This document shows, piece after piece, positions 18,983 through 26,350 of a DNA stretch of 64,000 bases; positions within the stretch are counted from its first letter, which is position 1; each line of letters begins with the position of its first letter. A program made the position numbers and the translations under genes. The stretch lies in the NCBI GenBank assembly GCA_965229565.1, contig OZ245888.1, forward strand, positions 1,612,001-1,676,000, given 5' to 3'. Source of the stretch: JANQNX01 sp040217095. Lineage in GTDB: Bacteria; Pseudomonadota; Gammaproteobacteria; Eutrophobiales; Eutrophobiaceae. Under the pieces are notes generated by a model. That model did not search any database. It was not told where the DNA came from and saw nothing but the letters and a program-made list of their open reading frames with translations.

Positions 18983-19015
18983 TATTCCGAATGTTGTTAA
19001 AACAAAAGTATCACC

Positions 19016-19318
19016 ATGTTTTTTGAAGAATTATTGAAAGTATTGTCAACCCAATTGGGCTGGGGCGTTTGGGGCTATTTAGTTGTTCAAATTTTGAATA
19101 TTATTTTTTTGCCGGAACTAAAATTCAAACTTATTTCAACTATACCTCTGCCAATTCTGATCTTTACCATATATATAACTTATCAAATGTGGGTTGAGAA
19201 AAGTAATATATGGCCAGTTTTTTTTATAGCATTTGGAAATGTAAGTTTTATTATAGAAATTGTTATTTCAATTATTTTTATTAGTTATTACCTACGCAAA
19301 AAGCCTAAGGTAAACTAA
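19016..19318 (+). CDS. Small hydrophobic membrane protein of unknown function
   Basis: The 100-residue product has three predicted TM segments (roughly residues 17-33, 40-58 and 68-92) and a basic C terminus (LRKKPKVN). The gene is strongly AT-rich. It lies between the intact RAYT element and the left end of a decayed RAYT copy. I see no family signature. It is one of five small membrane-protein genes in this island and may be a stand-alone immunity gene, but that is conjecture. Confidence 0.5.
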   Translation: MFFEELLKVLSTQLGWGVWGYLVVQILNIIFLPELKFKLISTIPLPILIFTIYITYQMWVEKSNIWPVFFIAFGNVSFIIEIVISIIFISYYLRKKPKVN

Positions 19319-19394
19319 AGGAATTCCGGAATTCCGGGGACAGTATACTTATTTCTTAAGCGGGCAATTTCAAATCGCACAAGGAGGTGCAAAC

Positions 19395-19460
19395 ATGGCC
19401 AGAATGCCGCGGGTGGTTGTGCCCGGTTACCCTCATCATGTCACGCAACGGGGTAAATAA
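19395..19460 (+). pseudogene. RAYT 5' remnant
   Basis: The ribosome-binding site and first 21 codons of a second RAYT gene (MARMPRVVVPGYPHHVTQRG) are kept, then the sequence breaks off at about 19456 and a stop follows at once. The rest of the coding region is absent apart from a C-terminal scrap at 19965-20012. Confidence 0.88.
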
Positions 19461-19537
19461 CAGGAAAAGTTTGATCTGACCCCACTTAATTCGAGATATA
19501 TGGGATTGCAATAAATTAGAATGTAGATAACGAATTT

Positions 19538-19858
19538 ATGCTTAATCAAATAAAACTATCTACATTGTATTCATTGCCAGTTCTATTGTTTCTGCTAGCA
19601 ATAATTGTTTTTATTTTGGTTCTTCTTGTAAAGAAAAAGAATCCCTTAGACAATATTATTAACTATATTTTCACGATTTTAACTTGCACAGCTTTTAGCT
19701 TATTTGCCACTATTCTTGTTGTTGCGATATTTACTATCATCTATAGCAGCCCCCAAGGCCCACTAGTTTTAATTGATTATATACCTGTGGCAGCAATGGT
19801 TGGGGAAGTTCTTGGTGTGTTGGTTTGGTATTTAAAAAAAACAAACATGACAAAGTAA
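19538..19858 (+). CDS. Small hydrophobic membrane protein inside the RAYT shell
   Basis: The product has 106 residues with three predicted TM segments (about residues 11-31, 41-65 and 78-98) and a KKTNMTK tail. AT content is high. It is the cargo between the left and right RAYT ends. No family signature is visible, and it does not obviously resemble the other small membrane proteins of the island. The ribosome-binding site is weak. Confidence 0.5.
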   Translation: MLNQIKLSTLYSLPVLLFLLAIIVFILVLLVKKKNPLDNIINYIFTILTCTAFSLFATILVVAIFTIIYSSPQGPLVLIDYIPVAAMVGEVLGVLVWYLKKTNMTK

Positions 19859-19883
19859 CTTTACATGGCGTTTTTTTATAAGC

Positions 19884-19955
19884 GGGGTCAGGTCAAACTT
19901 TTGAACTAGCTAAAAGCAGATTGAATAAACAACAGGAAAAGTTTGATATGACCCC
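19884..19955. repeat. Second inverted-repeat doublet (REPIN-like)
   Basis: GGGGTCAGGTCAAACTTTT at the left and AAAAGTTTGATATGACCCC at the right form an imperfect inverted pair about 34 bp apart. A single half also occurs at 19465-19483, and the full doublet recurs at 20036-20107. This family differs in sequence from the RAYT ends, so its transposase is not the one present here. Confidence 0.8.
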
Positions 19956-20187
19956 ACTTAACTGATTCGGAAAAAGCTTGGCCGCAAGCCGGCGGAAAGC
20001 ATGAACAAATAAGTATACTGTCCCCGGTATTCGGCGGGGTCAGGTCAAACTTTTGAACTAGCTAAAAGCAGGTTGAATAAACAACAGGAAAAGTTTGATA
20101 TGACCCCACTTAACTGATTCGGAAAAAGCCTGGCCGCAAGCCGGCGGAAAGCATGAACAAATAAGTATACTGTCCCCGGTATTCCCT
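19884..20187. repeat. Tandem duplication of a 152-bp unit
   Basis: Units 19884-20035 and 20036-20187 are almost identical, differing at a few bases (for example cagattg/caggttg and agcttgg/agcctgg). Each contains the second-family inverted doublet plus a RAYT 3' end. The near identity implies a recent duplication. Confidence 0.93.
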
Positions 20188-20475
20188 GTGCAATTCCGGG
20201 GGTAGTTCAAAACATGGGGTGCTTCACTCCGACTTCTTTTGTACACAGGTTCAACTACTCGGGGTGGAAATGCAGGACGCACAAATTTTTAGGCCACTCT
20301 TAAATGAAAAGGAAAAACCAGAAAATATCAAAATTTTGTATTGGAGTCTTAGTTGGCTTTGTTTTATGGAGTTGTTATGTATTTATATTCGAAAGTGGAG
20401 AGCCCTGGGACGCAATGAAGCACCCCGTGTTTCATAGACACTCAGATAAGGGGATACTATCCCGAGGAGTGGACT

Positions 20476-20772
20476 ATGACTACCACAAGAAAACGCTACA
20501 CCAAAGAATTCAAACAAGAAGCGGTTCGGTTACTGGAAGAAGGTAAGAAGCCTGCTGCTGACCTGGCACGAGAACTCGGTGTTCTACGCAATCAGCTCTA
20601 TAAATGGCAGGAACAATTGCAAGCCAAAGGCGAAGGGGCATTCCCCGGCCATGGGCGGCGCTCACCGGCTGAAGCGGAACTAACCCGTCTGCAGCGTGAA
20701 AATAAGCGGCTCAAGGAGGAGAACGAGATCCTAAAAAAAGCCGCAAAGTACTTCGCGAGGGAGTCCGAGTGA
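20476..20772 (+). CDS. IS3-family transposase OrfA
   Basis: The 98-residue protein has a helix-turn-helix domain (YTKEFKQEAVRLLEEG, LARELGVLRNQLYKWQEQL) and a C-terminal leucine-zipper-like coil (LTRLQRENKRLKEENEIL). It is preceded by a GAGGAGT ribosome-binding site. OrfA binds the IS ends and dimerises. A run of seven A residues at codons for LKKA allows -1 slippage into OrfB; the orfB frame has no stop between the slip site and its own GTG. Confidence 0.93.
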   Translation: MTTTRKRYTKEFKQEAVRLLEEGKKPAADLARELGVLRNQLYKWQEQLQAKGEGAFPGHGRRSPAEAELTRLQRENKRLKEENEILKKAAKYFARESE

Positions 20773-21632
20773 AGTACGCCTTTATCCATGAACTTCGTGA
20801 TCGTTATAGTATCCTCCACCTTTGTAGCGCGCTCGGTGTCAACCGCAGCGGCTACTACAGCTGGCGTCATCGGCGGCCTGGTCGGCGCGAGAAAGAGGAT
20901 GCACTTCTTTTGGTTAAAATCCAACACATCCATCAACAGCATCGACAAGCTTGCGGCAGTGACAAGACCTGGCACTTGCTGAAGGCAGAAGGAGTGAGCT
21001 GTGGACGGCATCGTGTGGCACGGCTGCGGCGTGCTCACGGTATTGAGGCGATCCGCATGAAACGCTTCCGTGGTAGTCATGCAGCACGGAACAGTGAGCC
21101 CGCCGCTGATAACCTGCTCAATCGTCAGTTCAGCGTCAGGCAACCGGATGAGGTATGGGTAACAGATACCACCTTTATCCCGACACGTCAGGGCATGCTG
21201 TTCCTTGCCGTTGTCCTCGACCTGTATGCCCGCCAGGTCGTTGGCTGGTCGATGAGCGCAAGCAATAACACGCAGCTAGTCTGTGATGCCTTGAATATGG
21301 CCATCGCTCATCGACAACCTTCTGCCGGGTTGCTGCATCACTCAGATCGAGGCAGCACCTATACCAGTGCGCAATACAAAGCACTGCTGGCCAGGCACGG
21401 CATGGTGACCAGCATGAGTCGAATTGGGAATTGCCATGACAATGCGGTTGCCGAAAGCTTCTTTGCGAACCTGAAGAACGAACTGACGTTCCATCATGAC
21501 TTCAGTACAAGGCGCGAGGCCAGATCAGCCATCTTTGATTACATCGAATTATTTTATAACCGCAAACGTCCGCATCAATCACTCAACTTTGCATCACCGA
21601 TTGAGCATGAAACAATGCGCACTGTTGCTTAA
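20769..21632 (+). CDS. IS3-family transposase OrfB (DDE integrase core)
   Basis: The 287-residue protein has an HTH_21 region (HQQHRQACGSDKTWHLL) and an rve integrase core. The catalytic triad is visible: Asp in WVTDTTF, Asp in HHSDRGSTYTS, and Glu in NAVAESFFANLKNE. The C terminus YIELFYNRKRPHQSL is typical of the family. It begins with GTG overlapping the orfA stop (GTGA), and can also be reached as an OrfAB fusion by -1 frameshifting. It appears functional. Confidence 0.95.
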   Translation: MKYAFIHELRDRYSILHLCSALGVNRSGYYSWRHRRPGRREKEDALLLVKIQHIHQQHRQACGSDKTWHLLKAEGVSCGRHRVARLRRAHGIEAIRMKRFRGSHAARNSEPAADNLLNRQFSVRQPDEVWVTDTTFIPTRQGMLFLAVVLDLYARQVVGWSMSASNNTQLVCDALNMAIAHRQPSAGLLHHSDRGSTYTSAQYKALLARHGMVTSMSRIGNCHDNAVAESFFANLKNELTFHHDFSTRREARSAIFDYIELFYNRKRPHQSLNFASPIEHETMRTVA

Positions 21633-21933
21633 CCACGTGTCTATGAAACCCGGGGGGCTTCACAAGGCCTTTAAGTTATGTGGTAACGCTGTTAGTTGCT
21701 GGATGTTTGATAACAATGTTGTTCCCAGATGAATATCTGACTGCGCCATTAGGTTTGTACCTAGGGCAGATATTATTTATTTTAATATTCTTGCCAAGCC
21801 CTTTTTTGATGGTGGGAGCATTATCATTAATTCCATATAGTTTGTTTTCAATGTTGGGTGCGTATTTGGTTTTCAGGATGTCAAATCGCATAAGGGGCCA
21901 AGGTGAATAATTTTTATTACTGAAATTAATAAA

Positions 21934-22323
21934 ATGTTTTCTGAAAGGATATACTTTACGATTGCTCTCTTATTATTATTTATAGTCTTTTATCTGATTA
22001 GCACATTAATAATAAATGCAATAGAACCAGAATCATTTACAAATACAGGTTTCATGTTAATTGTAAATGGGCTTTGGTTGTTATTTTATATAGCCTTGGG
22101 ATTTTTATGTGTCAAGAGATCATCTTATCTTAAATTGAAGATACAACTTTTTATAGTGTTACTTTTATTTTTAAGTTTTCTTACCACAACTAAAATGGCC
22201 ATTTTAGTTAAAGTTTCTATGGGATTGGATTATTCTAAATTTATATTTATTCCATCTATCATTATTAACTTAGTGCTAGTTTCTATTTTAATTCATTTAG
22301 TTTTTAAAAAGGCTAATGAGTAA
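21934..22323 (+). CDS. Small four-TM membrane protein of unknown function
   Basis: The 129-residue product has four predicted TM segments (about residues 8-28, 42-60, 70-90 and 103-123) and a KKANE tail. The gene is very AT-rich and is the last protein gene of the island before tRNA-Asn. No domain signature is visible. Position and composition link it to the other small membrane-protein genes downstream of the RHS gene. Confidence 0.5.
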   Translation: MFSERIYFTIALLLLFIVFYLISTLIINAIEPESFTNTGFMLIVNGLWLLFYIALGFLCVKRSSYLKLKIQLFIVLLLFLSFLTTTKMAILVKVSMGLDYSKFIFIPSIIINLVLVSILIHLVFKKANE

Positions 22324-22327
22324 TATA

Positions 22328-22392
22328 TGTGGTCAGAGCAAACTTATATGATTGGTAAAAGCGTGAGACAAATAAGTTTGATCTGATCCCAC
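22328..22392. repeat. Degenerate copy of the second inverted-repeat doublet
   Basis: TGGTCAGAGCAAACTTAT near 22330 and ATAAGTTTGATCTGATCCCA near 22371 form an inverted pair similar to the 19884 doublet but more diverged. It marks the island edge next to tRNA-Asn. Confidence 0.7.
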
Positions 22393-22404
22393 TTATTCAC
22401 CAAT

Positions 22405-22428
22405 AAAAAAGCCCGCATTAGCGGGCTT
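22405..22428 (-). terminator. Rho-independent terminator of tRNA-Asn
   Basis: On the minus strand a GCCCGC/GCGGGC stem with a four-base loop is followed by a run of six T residues. It lies eight bases beyond the tRNA-Asn 3' end. Confidence 0.9.
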
Positions 22429-22435
22429 CTTAATT

Positions 22436-22511
22436 TGGCTCCCCGGGACAGGCTCGAACTGCCGACCTAGTGATTAACAGTCACCCGCTCTACCGACTGA
22501 GCTACCGGGGA
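22436..22511 (-). tRNA. tRNA-Asn (anticodon GTT)
   Basis: The minus strand reads TCCCCGG for the acceptor 5' strand and ends CCGGGGA-GCCA, with CCA encoded. The D arm, the anticodon arm GTGACTGTTAATCAC with anticodon GTT, and the T arm GGCAGTTCGAGCCTGTC all pair normally. The 3' end faces the accessory island, the orientation expected if the tRNA had served as an integration site, though no duplicated tRNA tail is seen at the other island edge. Confidence 0.96.
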
Positions 22512-22620
22512 AATGACTTTTACTTCTCGATTCTCCAGCATAAAGCTGATGTGAATCTTATATATAGAAGGCCGTGTATAGTACTGATGGACCGCGACAG
22601 GGTCAACCACGGATAACAGC

Positions 22621-23808
22621 CTAATTTGCCAGTGATTTTTTAATCCTTTCCATGCTGATTTCTAGGTTTTGCATGCTGGTGGCAAAGGAAATACGCATGC
22701 AGCCCGGTGCGCCGAATGCCGAACCCGGTACCATGGCTACCTCGGCCTTTTCCAGGAAGAACTCGGCCAGCTCGATATCGTTATTGATACCGGCCATGGA
22801 TTTAATCAGGTCATTCATGTCCGGAAAGCTGTAAAACGTACCGGCACTCGCCAGGCACTGCACACCATCCAGTTCGTTCATGGATTGATACACGAAATCA
22901 TGGCGCTGTTTGAATATGCCGGTACTTTCATGGATATAACTCTGGTCACCTGTCAATGCGGCTACCGCGGCGGCTTGTGCAATTGAAGTCGGGTTAGATG
23001 TGCTCTGTGAGGCAATCTTGTTCATGCCCTTAACGATCGACGCAGGGCCGCCCACGTAACCGATACGCCAGCCGGTCATGGAATAGGCCTTGGAGACACC
23101 GTTTACCACCACCGTTCGATTGTAGAGTTTCGGGCAGGCATTGAGGATATTCACGAACTTGTCCTGTCCCCAGAGAATATGCTCGTAGATATCGTCGGTG
23201 ACCACGATGATCTCGGGGTGGTCCAGTAATACCTCGGCGAGCTCAGCCAGCTCTTCCTCTGTATAACTAACGCCCGATGGATTGGACGGGCTGTTGATCA
23301 CAAAGATGCGGGAATTTTCTGAAATAGAACCACGCAGCTGTTCAGGACTGATCTTGAAGCCATCGTCGATCGTAGTTTTGATAATAACGGCTTCTGCACC
23401 GGCCAGCTTGGCCATGTCCGGGTAAGATACCCAGAATGGTGCGGGAACGATCACTTCGTCACCCGGGTTCAATACCGCCTGGAACAGGTTATAGAGGCTA
23501 TGCTTGGCGCCACACTGCACGGCCACCTGGGTAAGGTCGAAATCCAGGTTATTTTCAGTTTTGAATTTCTGCACAATGGCTTTTTTCAGCTCGACTGTGC
23601 CATCCACGGCCGTGTACTTGGTCATGCCTTTCTGGATAGCCTCAATGGCCGCGGCCTTGATGTGTTCCGGTGTATCAAAATCGGGTTCACCGGCTCCCAG
23701 GCCAATAATGTCCCTGCCTGCGGCGCGTAATTCTGCCGCCTTGGCGGTCACTGCGAGTGTGGGGGAGGGTTTAATACTTTGCGCGCGATGCGATAATTCA
23801 ATGTCCAA
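22621..23808 (-). CDS. aspC: Class I aspartate aminotransferase
   Basis: The 395-residue protein belongs to PLP fold type I aminotransferases of the AspB/AAT-Ib group. GLGAGEPDFDTPEHIK near the N terminus, INSPSNPSGVSYT, VVTDDIYEHI and the PLP lysine in NGVSKAYSMTGWRIGYVGGP are all present. It transfers the amino group between aspartate and 2-oxoglutarate and may also accept prephenate. It is divergent from uvrB, a common gammaproteobacterial arrangement. The start follows TTGAGGTAGTAAG on the minus strand. Confidence 0.94.
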   Translation of the reverse strand: MDIELSHRAQSIKPSPTLAVTAKAAELRAAGRDIIGLGAGEPDFDTPEHIKAAAIEAIQKGMTKYTAVDGTVELKKAIVQKFKTENNLDFDLTQVAVQCGAKHSLYNLFQAVLNPGDEVIVPAPFWVSYPDMAKLAGAEAVIIKTTIDDGFKISPEQLRGSISENSRIFVINSPSNPSGVSYTEEELAELAEVLLDHPEIIVVTDDIYEHILWGQDKFVNILNACPKLYNRTVVVNGVSKAYSMTGWRIGYVGGPASIVKGMNKIASQSTSNPTSIAQAAAVAALTGDQSYIHESTGIFKQRHDFVYQSMNELDGVQCLASAGTFYSFPDMNDLIKSMAGINNDIELAEFFLEKAEVAMVPGSAFGAPGCMRISFATSMQNLEISMERIKKSLAN

Positions 23809-23941
23809 CTTACTACCTCAATAATCCTGACTACTTGTTGACTCAGACAAGCTGGTTATTCGCCCTTGAATTATTGCCGGGGGTCGCTGTCCGAAAGACC
23901 ACGTAATATACTCGAATCAACTTGCATACTAAACATCCAAT

Positions 23942-25966
23942 ATGAAGGAATTCGCGCTTAATTCGAACTACTCGCCGGCTGGCGATCAGCCCGAGGCGAT
24001 AGCCAAACTTAATGAAGGCCTGCAAGACGGGTTGGCCTCGCAAACCCTGCTGGGCGTTACCGGCTCCGGCAAGACCTTCACGGTAGCGAACCTGATCCAG
24101 CAACAGCAACGCCCGGCCATGATACTGGCCCCGAACAAGACCCTGGCCGCACAGTTGTATGGCGAAATGCGGGAATACTTTCCGAATAACGCCGTCGAGT
24201 ACTTTGTTTCCTATTACGATTATTACCAGCCAGAGGCCTATGTGCCGGCCAGCGATACCTATATCGAGAAAGACGCCTCGATAAATGAACACATTGAGCA
24301 AATGCGGTTGTCGGCCACCAAGGCGATACTTGAGCGGCGCGACACCATTATTGTCGCCACGGTGTCGGCCATTTATGGCCTGGGCGATCCGTCCAGTTAC
24401 CTGAAGATGGTCATGCACCTCGACCGCGGGGACCTGGTTGACCAGCGCACCCTGCTACGTCGGTTGACTGAATTGCAGTACAAGCGCAACGAAGTGGAAT
24501 TGCATCGAGGTACTTACCGTGCCCGCGGTGACGTGATCGATGTGTTCCCGGCGGAATCCGAGCGCGAGGCGATTCGTATTGAATTATTCGATGAAGAAAT
24601 CGAGGGGCTCAGCCAGTTTGATCCACTTACCGGTGAGGTCTTGCGTAAACTGCCACGTGTGACGATACATCCAAAGACGCATTACGTGACCAAGCGGCAG
24701 ACCCTGCTGGATGCGGTTGAACAAATAAAGATAGAACTCAGGGATAGGCTCGAACAACTGGAATCATTGAACAAGCTGGTAGAGGCACAGCGCCTGGAGC
24801 AGCGCACGCGGTTTGATATCGAGATGATCAACGAGATTGGCTATTGCTCGGGTATCGAAAACTACTCGCGCTATTTGTCCGGGCGTAAGCCGGGAGAACC
24901 GCCACCGACCTTGCTGGATTACCTGCCGGAAGATGCCCTGATGATTATCGATGAGAGCCACGTGACCGTACCGCAACTGGGTGGCATGTATCGCGGCGAC
25001 CGCGCGCGCAAGGAAAACCTGGTGGAATACGGTTTTCGTTTACCGTCCGCACTGGATAACCGGCCATTGCGCTTCGATGAATTTGAAAAACTGGTGCCAC
25101 AGACGATATTTGTGTCGGCCACGCCGGGGCCGTATGAACATGAGCATTCCGGCCAGGTGGTGGAACAGGTGGTGCGTCCCACAGGCCTTATCGACCCCGA
25201 GGTCGAGATACGGCCCGTTGCTTCACAGGTCGATGATGTGATGTCTGAGGCTAACCTGCGCGCTGAAAAGAACGAGCGTGTTCTTGTGACCACGTTGACC
25301 AAGCGCATGGCCGAGGATTTGACCGATTACTTGAGTGAGCACGGTGTGCGGGTTCGCTACCTGCATTCCGATATCGACACTGTCGAACGGGTCGAGATCA
25401 TTCGAGACCTGCGCCGGGGCGAATTCGATGTGCTGGTGGGAATTAACCTGCTCAGGGAAGGACTGGACATGCCCGAGGTGTCGCTGGTGGCGATACTGGA
25501 TGCCGACAAGGAAGGTTTTCTGCGTTCTGGCACGTCACTGGTGCAAACGATCGGTCGTGCCGCACGTAACCTCAACGGCAAGGCCATTCTCTATGCCGAT
25601 GTGGTGACCAAGTCCATGAAGTACGCGATATCTGAAACCGAGCGCAGGCGCGAAAAACAGATTGCCTTCAACGAGGAGCATGGCATTACGCCCAAGGGCA
25701 TTATCAAGGCCATTACTGACATCCTCGAGGGCGCCTATTCAGACAAGCACCATGCCCAGCAGGCGGTGTTGAAACAGGTGGCCGAGGAGAAGGCGAAATA
25801 CAATGCGCTTTCCCCGGAAATACTGATGAAGAAGATCAAGAAACTGGAAGAAAAGATGTACCAGCATGCCCGCGACCTCGAGTTCGAGGAGGCCGCCCGG
25901 GTGCGCGATGAGATTAAACAGATCCAGATACACGGTCTCGGTATGGTGGATAGCAAATCGGCCTAA
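23942..25966 (+). CDS. uvrB: Excinuclease ABC subunit B
   Basis: The 674-residue product matches full-length UvrB. Walker A is GVTGSGKTFTVANL near residue 40, the beta-hairpin region has YYDYYQPEAYVP, motif II is IIDESHV, helicase motif VI has QTIGRAARN, and the C-terminal UVR domain (LEEKMYQHARDLEFEEAARVRDEI) is intact. It verifies DNA damage after UvrA loading and recruits UvrC. The 133-bp gap to divergent aspC must hold both promoters; I cannot call them securely. Confidence 0.97.
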   Translation: MKEFALNSNYSPAGDQPEAIAKLNEGLQDGLASQTLLGVTGSGKTFTVANLIQQQQRPAMILAPNKTLAAQLYGEMREYFPNNAVEYFVSYYDYYQPEAYVPASDTYIEKDASINEHIEQMRLSATKAILERRDTIIVATVSAIYGLGDPSSYLKMVMHLDRGDLVDQRTLLRRLTELQYKRNEVELHRGTYRARGDVIDVFPAESEREAIRIELFDEEIEGLSQFDPLTGEVLRKLPRVTIHPKTHYVTKRQTLLDAVEQIKIELRDRLEQLESLNKLVEAQRLEQRTRFDIEMINEIGYCSGIENYSRYLSGRKPGEPPPTLLDYLPEDALMIIDESHVTVPQLGGMYRGDRARKENLVEYGFRLPSALDNRPLRFDEFEKLVPQTIFVSATPGPYEHEHSGQVVEQVVRPTGLIDPEVEIRPVASQVDDVMSEANLRAEKNERVLVTTLTKRMAEDLTDYLSEHGVRVRYLHSDIDTVERVEIIRDLRRGEFDVLVGINLLREGLDMPEVSLVAILDADKEGFLRSGTSLVQTIGRAARNLNGKAILYADVVTKSMKYAISETERRREKQIAFNEEHGITPKGIIKAITDILEGAYSDKHHAQQAVLKQVAEEKAKYNALSPEILMKKIKKLEEKMYQHARDLEFEEAARVRDEIKQIQIHGLGMVDSKSA

Positions 25967-26121
25967 ATTCGGGCTTGTCATAAGCAGAATACGATGTATT
26001 CTATGCCGCCTTGTAACAGACCCGTAGCGTGTGGCTTTTATGCCCGGAGGGTGCAGCTGGTCCCGGCTGAGCCTGAGCTAGAACAGGGTTTTGAACTGAA
26101 CAATTTGAAAAGTTTTAATGT

Positions 26122-26198
26122 AGGCGCGTAGCTCAGCTGGTTAGAGCACTACCTTGACATGGTAGGGGTCGGTGGTTCGAGTCCACTCGTGCCTACCA
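26122..26198 (+). tRNA. tRNA-Val (anticodon GAC)
   Basis: AGGCGCG pairs with CGTGCCT (one G-U) to make the acceptor stem, followed by ACCA. The anticodon arm CTACCTTGACATGGTAG contains GAC, and GGTGGTTCGAGTCCACT forms the T arm. The interior is nearly identical to enterobacterial tRNA-Val(GAC). The 155-bp gap to uvrB holds nothing else that I recognise. Confidence 0.96.
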
Positions 26199-26206
26199 AT
26201 TAATTT

Positions 26207-26293
26207 GGTCAATGGTGACTAGTTAATTGTGAATAGTGACTTGTCACAAATCACCACTCACTAATCACCATTCACCAGTCACTAGTAACCACT
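26207..26293. repeat. Heptad repeat array with inverted halves
   Basis: The right arm (26245-26293) is seven 7-bp units of consensus CAC(C/T)ANT. The left arm (26207-26241) is five 7-bp units of consensus (A/G)GTGA(A/C)T, the reverse complement of the right consensus. The arms can pair across a central TGT. It lies between tRNA-Val and thrS. Confidence 0.85.
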
Positions 26294-26350
26294 AAAAAAC
26301 CTGACACGTGGCCTGTTGTGGGGGCCACCACTGAAACTAAAGGTGTAGTA

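Larger units (their letters stand above)
19334..20027 (+). mobile_element. RAYT shell carrying a foreign gene instead of the transposase
   Basis: The left 20-bp end (19334-19353) and right end (20008-20027) match those of the intact RAYT element. The first about 120 bp and the last about 60 bp match the intact element closely, including the start and the last codons of the transposase gene. The interior transposase sequence is missing and is replaced by a small membrane-protein gene plus a second family of inverted repeats. It has the layout of a non-autonomous cassette that the intact RAYT might mobilise. Confidence 0.7.
20428..21650 (+). mobile_element. IS3-family insertion sequence
   Basis: The ends are short inverted repeats, GTTTCATAGACAC at the left (20429-20441) and GTGTCTATGAAAC at the right (21637-21649). 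The interior has the two overlapping transposase frames of the IS3 family, including an A7 slip site at 20733-20739. Total length is about 1.22 kb. The element looks complete. Confidence 0.9.
20304..21910 (+). pseudogene. Small membrane-protein gene split by an IS3-family element
   Basis: Bases 20304-20427 encode MKRKNQKISKFCIGVLVGF and onward to MKHP, and 21651-21910 encode a C-terminal part ending MSNRIRGQGE. Removing the insertion joins the two in the same frame to give 384 nt, about 127 codons and a stop, with three to four hydrophobic segments. The frame agreement supports one original gene. An obvious target duplication is not seen. It resembles its neighbours in size, AT richness and hydrophobicity, but I do not recognise the family. 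Confidence 0.7.

Noticed and set aside
20598..21143. Long minus-strand reading frame across the IS3 transposase genes
   Set aside because: It is antisense to the well-supported orfA/orfB and has no recognisable motif.
22436..22460. tRNA-Asn tail as origin of the RAYT end sequence
   Set aside because: CCCGGGACAG in the tRNA and CCGGGGACAG in the RAYT ends are similar only over about ten bases; no duplicated tail was found at the far edge of the island.
26040..26085. Third copy of the tRNA-Pro structured module upstream of tRNA-Val
   Set aside because: GCAGCTGGTCCC resembles part of module A, but the stems and the conserved loop are absent.
26207..26293. CRISPR array
   Set aside because: Units are only 7 bp with no spacers and are inverted in two arms.
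26318..26350. Upstream GTG start for thrS
   Set aside because: The conserved N terminus begins at MPTITLPDD with a ribosome-binding site just before it.
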